This document shows positions 6,999-8,179 of a stretch of DNA of 8,179 bases, in pieces. The stretch comes from Planctomycetota bacterium (GTDB taxonomy: Bacteria; Planctomycetota; Phycisphaerae; UBA1845), in the NCBI GenBank assembly GCA_022563055.1, contig JADFOB010000046.1:1-8179 (forward strand). Reading direction: 5' to 3'. The notes below the pieces were generated by a model. The model had not been told where the DNA came from, made no database searches, and worked only from the letters and a program-made list of their open reading frames with translations. The translations under genes and the position numbers were made by a program. How positions within the stretch are numbered: position 1 is the first letter of the stretch; every line of letters starts with the position of its first letter.

Positions 6999-7075
6999 GA
7001 GCCCCAAGCGTAAGCGCGGGGTATCACCGATGCCAGCGACGCACCAGAGAACCCACTCGCTGACGCTCGGGGCTC
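6999..7075. repeat. 77-bp inverted-repeat element
   Basis: Arms of 18 bp, GAGCCCCAAGCGTAAGCG (6999-7016) and the inverse at 7058-7075, differ at two positions. The 41-bp interior shows no further symmetry. The element lies in the 294-bp gap between the ispD stop and the lipoprotein start, upstream of the lipoprotein promoter. From memory, similar GAGCCCC...AAGCG repeats are scattered through planctomycete genomes; I could not check this. Transcribed from ispD it would form a strong hairpin and might terminate or stabilise that message. It is unrelated in sequence to the 4201-4295 element. Confidence 0.75.
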
Positions 7076-7152
7076 CGATTAAGTTGTGCATCCCCGTAGG
7101 CGCCCCGCCCGATGTCCCGACCAGCGGGCCGCCTGAATGGTCACGCGCTCCG

Positions 7153-7887
7153 CTACCACTGCGCTTCTTCAAACGCGCCGAGACGCTGCACGGACTTGCG
7201 CGGTCTTGCCTTGAGGATGGCGGCGGCGAGTTTCATATCGCCCTTGGTTGTGATTTTGAGGTTTGTTGCGTCTGATATCACAACCGAGACCGGATGGCCG
7301 ATGGCTTCGACGAGGCAACTGTCGTCGGTGACCTCTTCTTTCATCTCCACCAGACGCTCGTACGCGGCGACGATCACGTCTTTGCGAAAGACCTGCGGGG
7401 TCTGGGCCTCAAAGAGATCCCGGCGAGAGAGCGTCTCCTCGATCACTTTCGATTCAGCCACGCGCTTGAGCGTACCCGTGATTGGCGCCGCCAAGATGGC
7501 GGCGCCGGTCTTGACAGCCTCCGCGAAGACGGCGTCGATCCATTCGTCGGTTATGCAGGGTCGTGCAGCGTCGTGAACGGCTACATACTCCGCGTCCGGC
7601 GAGACCTGTGCGAGCGCCGACGCTACGCCGTCGCATCGCCGGGCTCCGCCTTCCACAATTTTCACGCCCATAAAGCTGAGGTTGGGTCCGTACTTGGTCT
7701 TGGCTATCTCCATGTCGTCCGAAGCCACGACAAGGATGGTCTGGCAAACGTCCTTTCGTGTGATGAACCGTTCGAGGGTGCGGATGAAGACGGGTCGGTT
7801 GTCGAGCTTGGCGAAGGTTTTTTTCTCGCGGTCGCTGAACCGCTCCCCCTTCCCCGCCGCAGGAATAATCACACAGAAGGTGGCCAT
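7153..7887 (-). CDS. ispD: 2-C-methyl-D-erythritol 4-phosphate cytidylyltransferase (IspD)
   Basis: IspD joins CTP and MEP to give CDP-methylerythritol, the third step of the MEP route to isoprenoids, in the cytoplasm. The 244-residue product has the usual length and spans the nucleotidyltransferase fold. PAAGKGERF (residues 9-17) is the CTP loop. Residues matching E. coli catalytic and binding positions are present: Arg16, Lys23, Asp106 in VHDAARP, Arg155, Thr187 in VTDDS and Lys211 in NLKIT. The usual PKQ before the loop end is KKT here (K22, K23, T24), keeping the key lysine. No ispF fusion or neighbour is seen. The ATG at 7887 gives the natural N-terminus, but the only Shine-Dalgarno-like GGAGG (7901-7905) is 13 nt away, a long spacing. 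A repeat element begins 37 bp upstream, so the promoter lies in or beyond it. The stop at 7153 is followed by a repeat-containing gap. Confidence 0.95.
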   Translation of the reverse strand: MATFCVIIPAAGKGERFSDREKKTFAKLDNRPVFIRTLERFITRKDVCQTILVVASDDMEIAKTKYGPNLSFMGVKIVEGGARRCDGVASALAQVSPDAEYVAVHDAARPCITDEWIDAVFAEAVKTGAAILAAPITGTLKRVAESKVIEETLSRRDLFEAQTPQVFRKDVIVAAYERLVEMKEEVTDDSCLVEAIGHPVSVVISDATNLKITTKGDMKLAAAILKARPRKSVQRLGAFEEAQW

Positions 7888-7924
7888 GATTGGTAGACTG
7901 CCTCCAAAAGCACGCGCGGAAGAC

Positions 7925-8044
7925 TTAGAGCGTGTCTAACAAGGGAGGGCGAGGCTCCCGCCGAGCCGCGTACGGGGCCGGGGCTCAGCAGGAGCTTCGC
8001 CCTCCCACACTTGGTTCCTGCGCGGCTTTTTAGACACGCTCCAA
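7925..8044. repeat. 120-bp nested inverted-repeat (MITE-like) element
   Basis: The outer arms are 19 bp (7925-7943 and 8026-8044) with two mismatches and share GAGCGTGTCTAA with its inverse. Just inside, a second pair of 25-bp arms (7943-7967 and 7982-8006) has three mismatches and opens with GGGAGGGCGA. Only 14 bp separate the inner arms, so they would make a strong hairpin, and the right side has a 19-bp unpaired stretch before the outer arm. Terminal repeats around a non-coding core suggest a MITE that once used a transposase elsewhere, or one repeat inserted into another. No target duplication is clear. The element ends 37 bp before the ispD start codon. Confidence 0.8.
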
Positions 8045-8088
8045 GATTGAGCCGACACCTCACGTCGTGGGCGGGGACTTCCGCCGCT

Positions 8089-8109
8089 CTGTCAGCCTTG
8101 GTCTGACAG
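8089..8109. repeat. Hairpin, 7-bp stem
   Basis: CTGTCAG (8089-8095) and CTGACAG (8103-8109) pair perfectly around a 7-nt loop. It lies in a gene-free stretch running from 8045 to the window end, where I see no coding signal. No T-run follows on either strand, so I do not call it a terminator. Confidence 0.45.
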
Positions 8110-8119
8110 CTTGGTGTGC

Positions 8120-8137
8120 CACTGCTCTTGAGCAGTG
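8120..8137. repeat. Near-perfect palindrome, 8-bp arms
   Basis: CACTGCTC, TT and GAGCAGTG form an 18-nt palindrome broken only by the central two bases. It is 10 bp from the hairpin at 8089-8109, and the pair may be one repeat unit. From memory, similar CACTGCTCTTGAGCAGTG words recur in planctomycete intergenic DNA; I could not check this here. Confidence 0.5.
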
Positions 8138-8179
8138 TGCTTCCGATCCGGTGCCGATCCACCTGGACTTCGCAATGCT

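Noticed and set aside
7294..7896. Plus-strand open frame of 200 codons opposite ispD
   Set aside because: IspD on the minus strand has all catalytic residues; this is its shadow.
7869..8162. Minus-strand frame of 97 codons upstream of ispD
   Set aside because: It is translated almost entirely from the repeat element and hairpins. The GSAGASPS-like peptide is what such repeats yield by chance, so it is probably not a protein.
1..8179. tRNA, rRNA, CRISPR array, transposase or phage gene
   Set aside because: I found no T-loop-like GGTTCGAATCC, no regularly spaced direct repeats and no transposase or phage-like frame. The repeats present are all inverted, dispersed and non-coding.

Overview
The window is GC-rich bacterial DNA with six protein genes. 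One is cut by the left edge. The rest of the window is intergenic sequence rich in small inverted-repeat elements. A BamD-like lipoprotein with a lipobox implies a diderm envelope. The style of the small repeats, the KKTF variant in IspD and the mix of conserved unknown membrane and lipid-anchored proteins all suggest Planctomycetota. That assignment is inference from memory of such genomes and was not tested by search.

Layout. Position 1 to 3236 (+) is the 3' part of addB, the nuclease subunit of the AddAB double-strand-break repair enzyme. An alpha/beta-hydrolase-like gene follows at 3297-4094 (+). Positions 4095-4577 hold no gene but contain a 95-bp inverted-repeat element and a broken relative of it. 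Position 4578-5423 (+) encodes an exported protein built from a duplicated YHS-type module pair. Its 3' end overlaps by 17 bp a convergent gene for a four-helix membrane protein (5407-5961, -). That gene is the second of a probable two-gene operon that begins with a TPR lipoprotein (6010-6858, -). A strong sigma70-type promoter at 6912-6940 drives the operon. ispD (7153-7887, -) lies upstream on the same strand. The right edge (7925-8179) is gene-free and holds a 120-bp nested inverted-repeat (MITE-like) element and two hairpins.

How the genes relate. They do not form one pathway: DNA repair (AddB), isoprenoid precursor synthesis (IspD) and envelope proteins sit side by side. The only convincing functional unit is the lipoprotein plus membrane protein pair. 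I see no defence, CRISPR, phage or biosynthetic system. The least explained content is the dense set of small palindromic repeats in nearly every intergenic gap, and the duplicated YHS protein.
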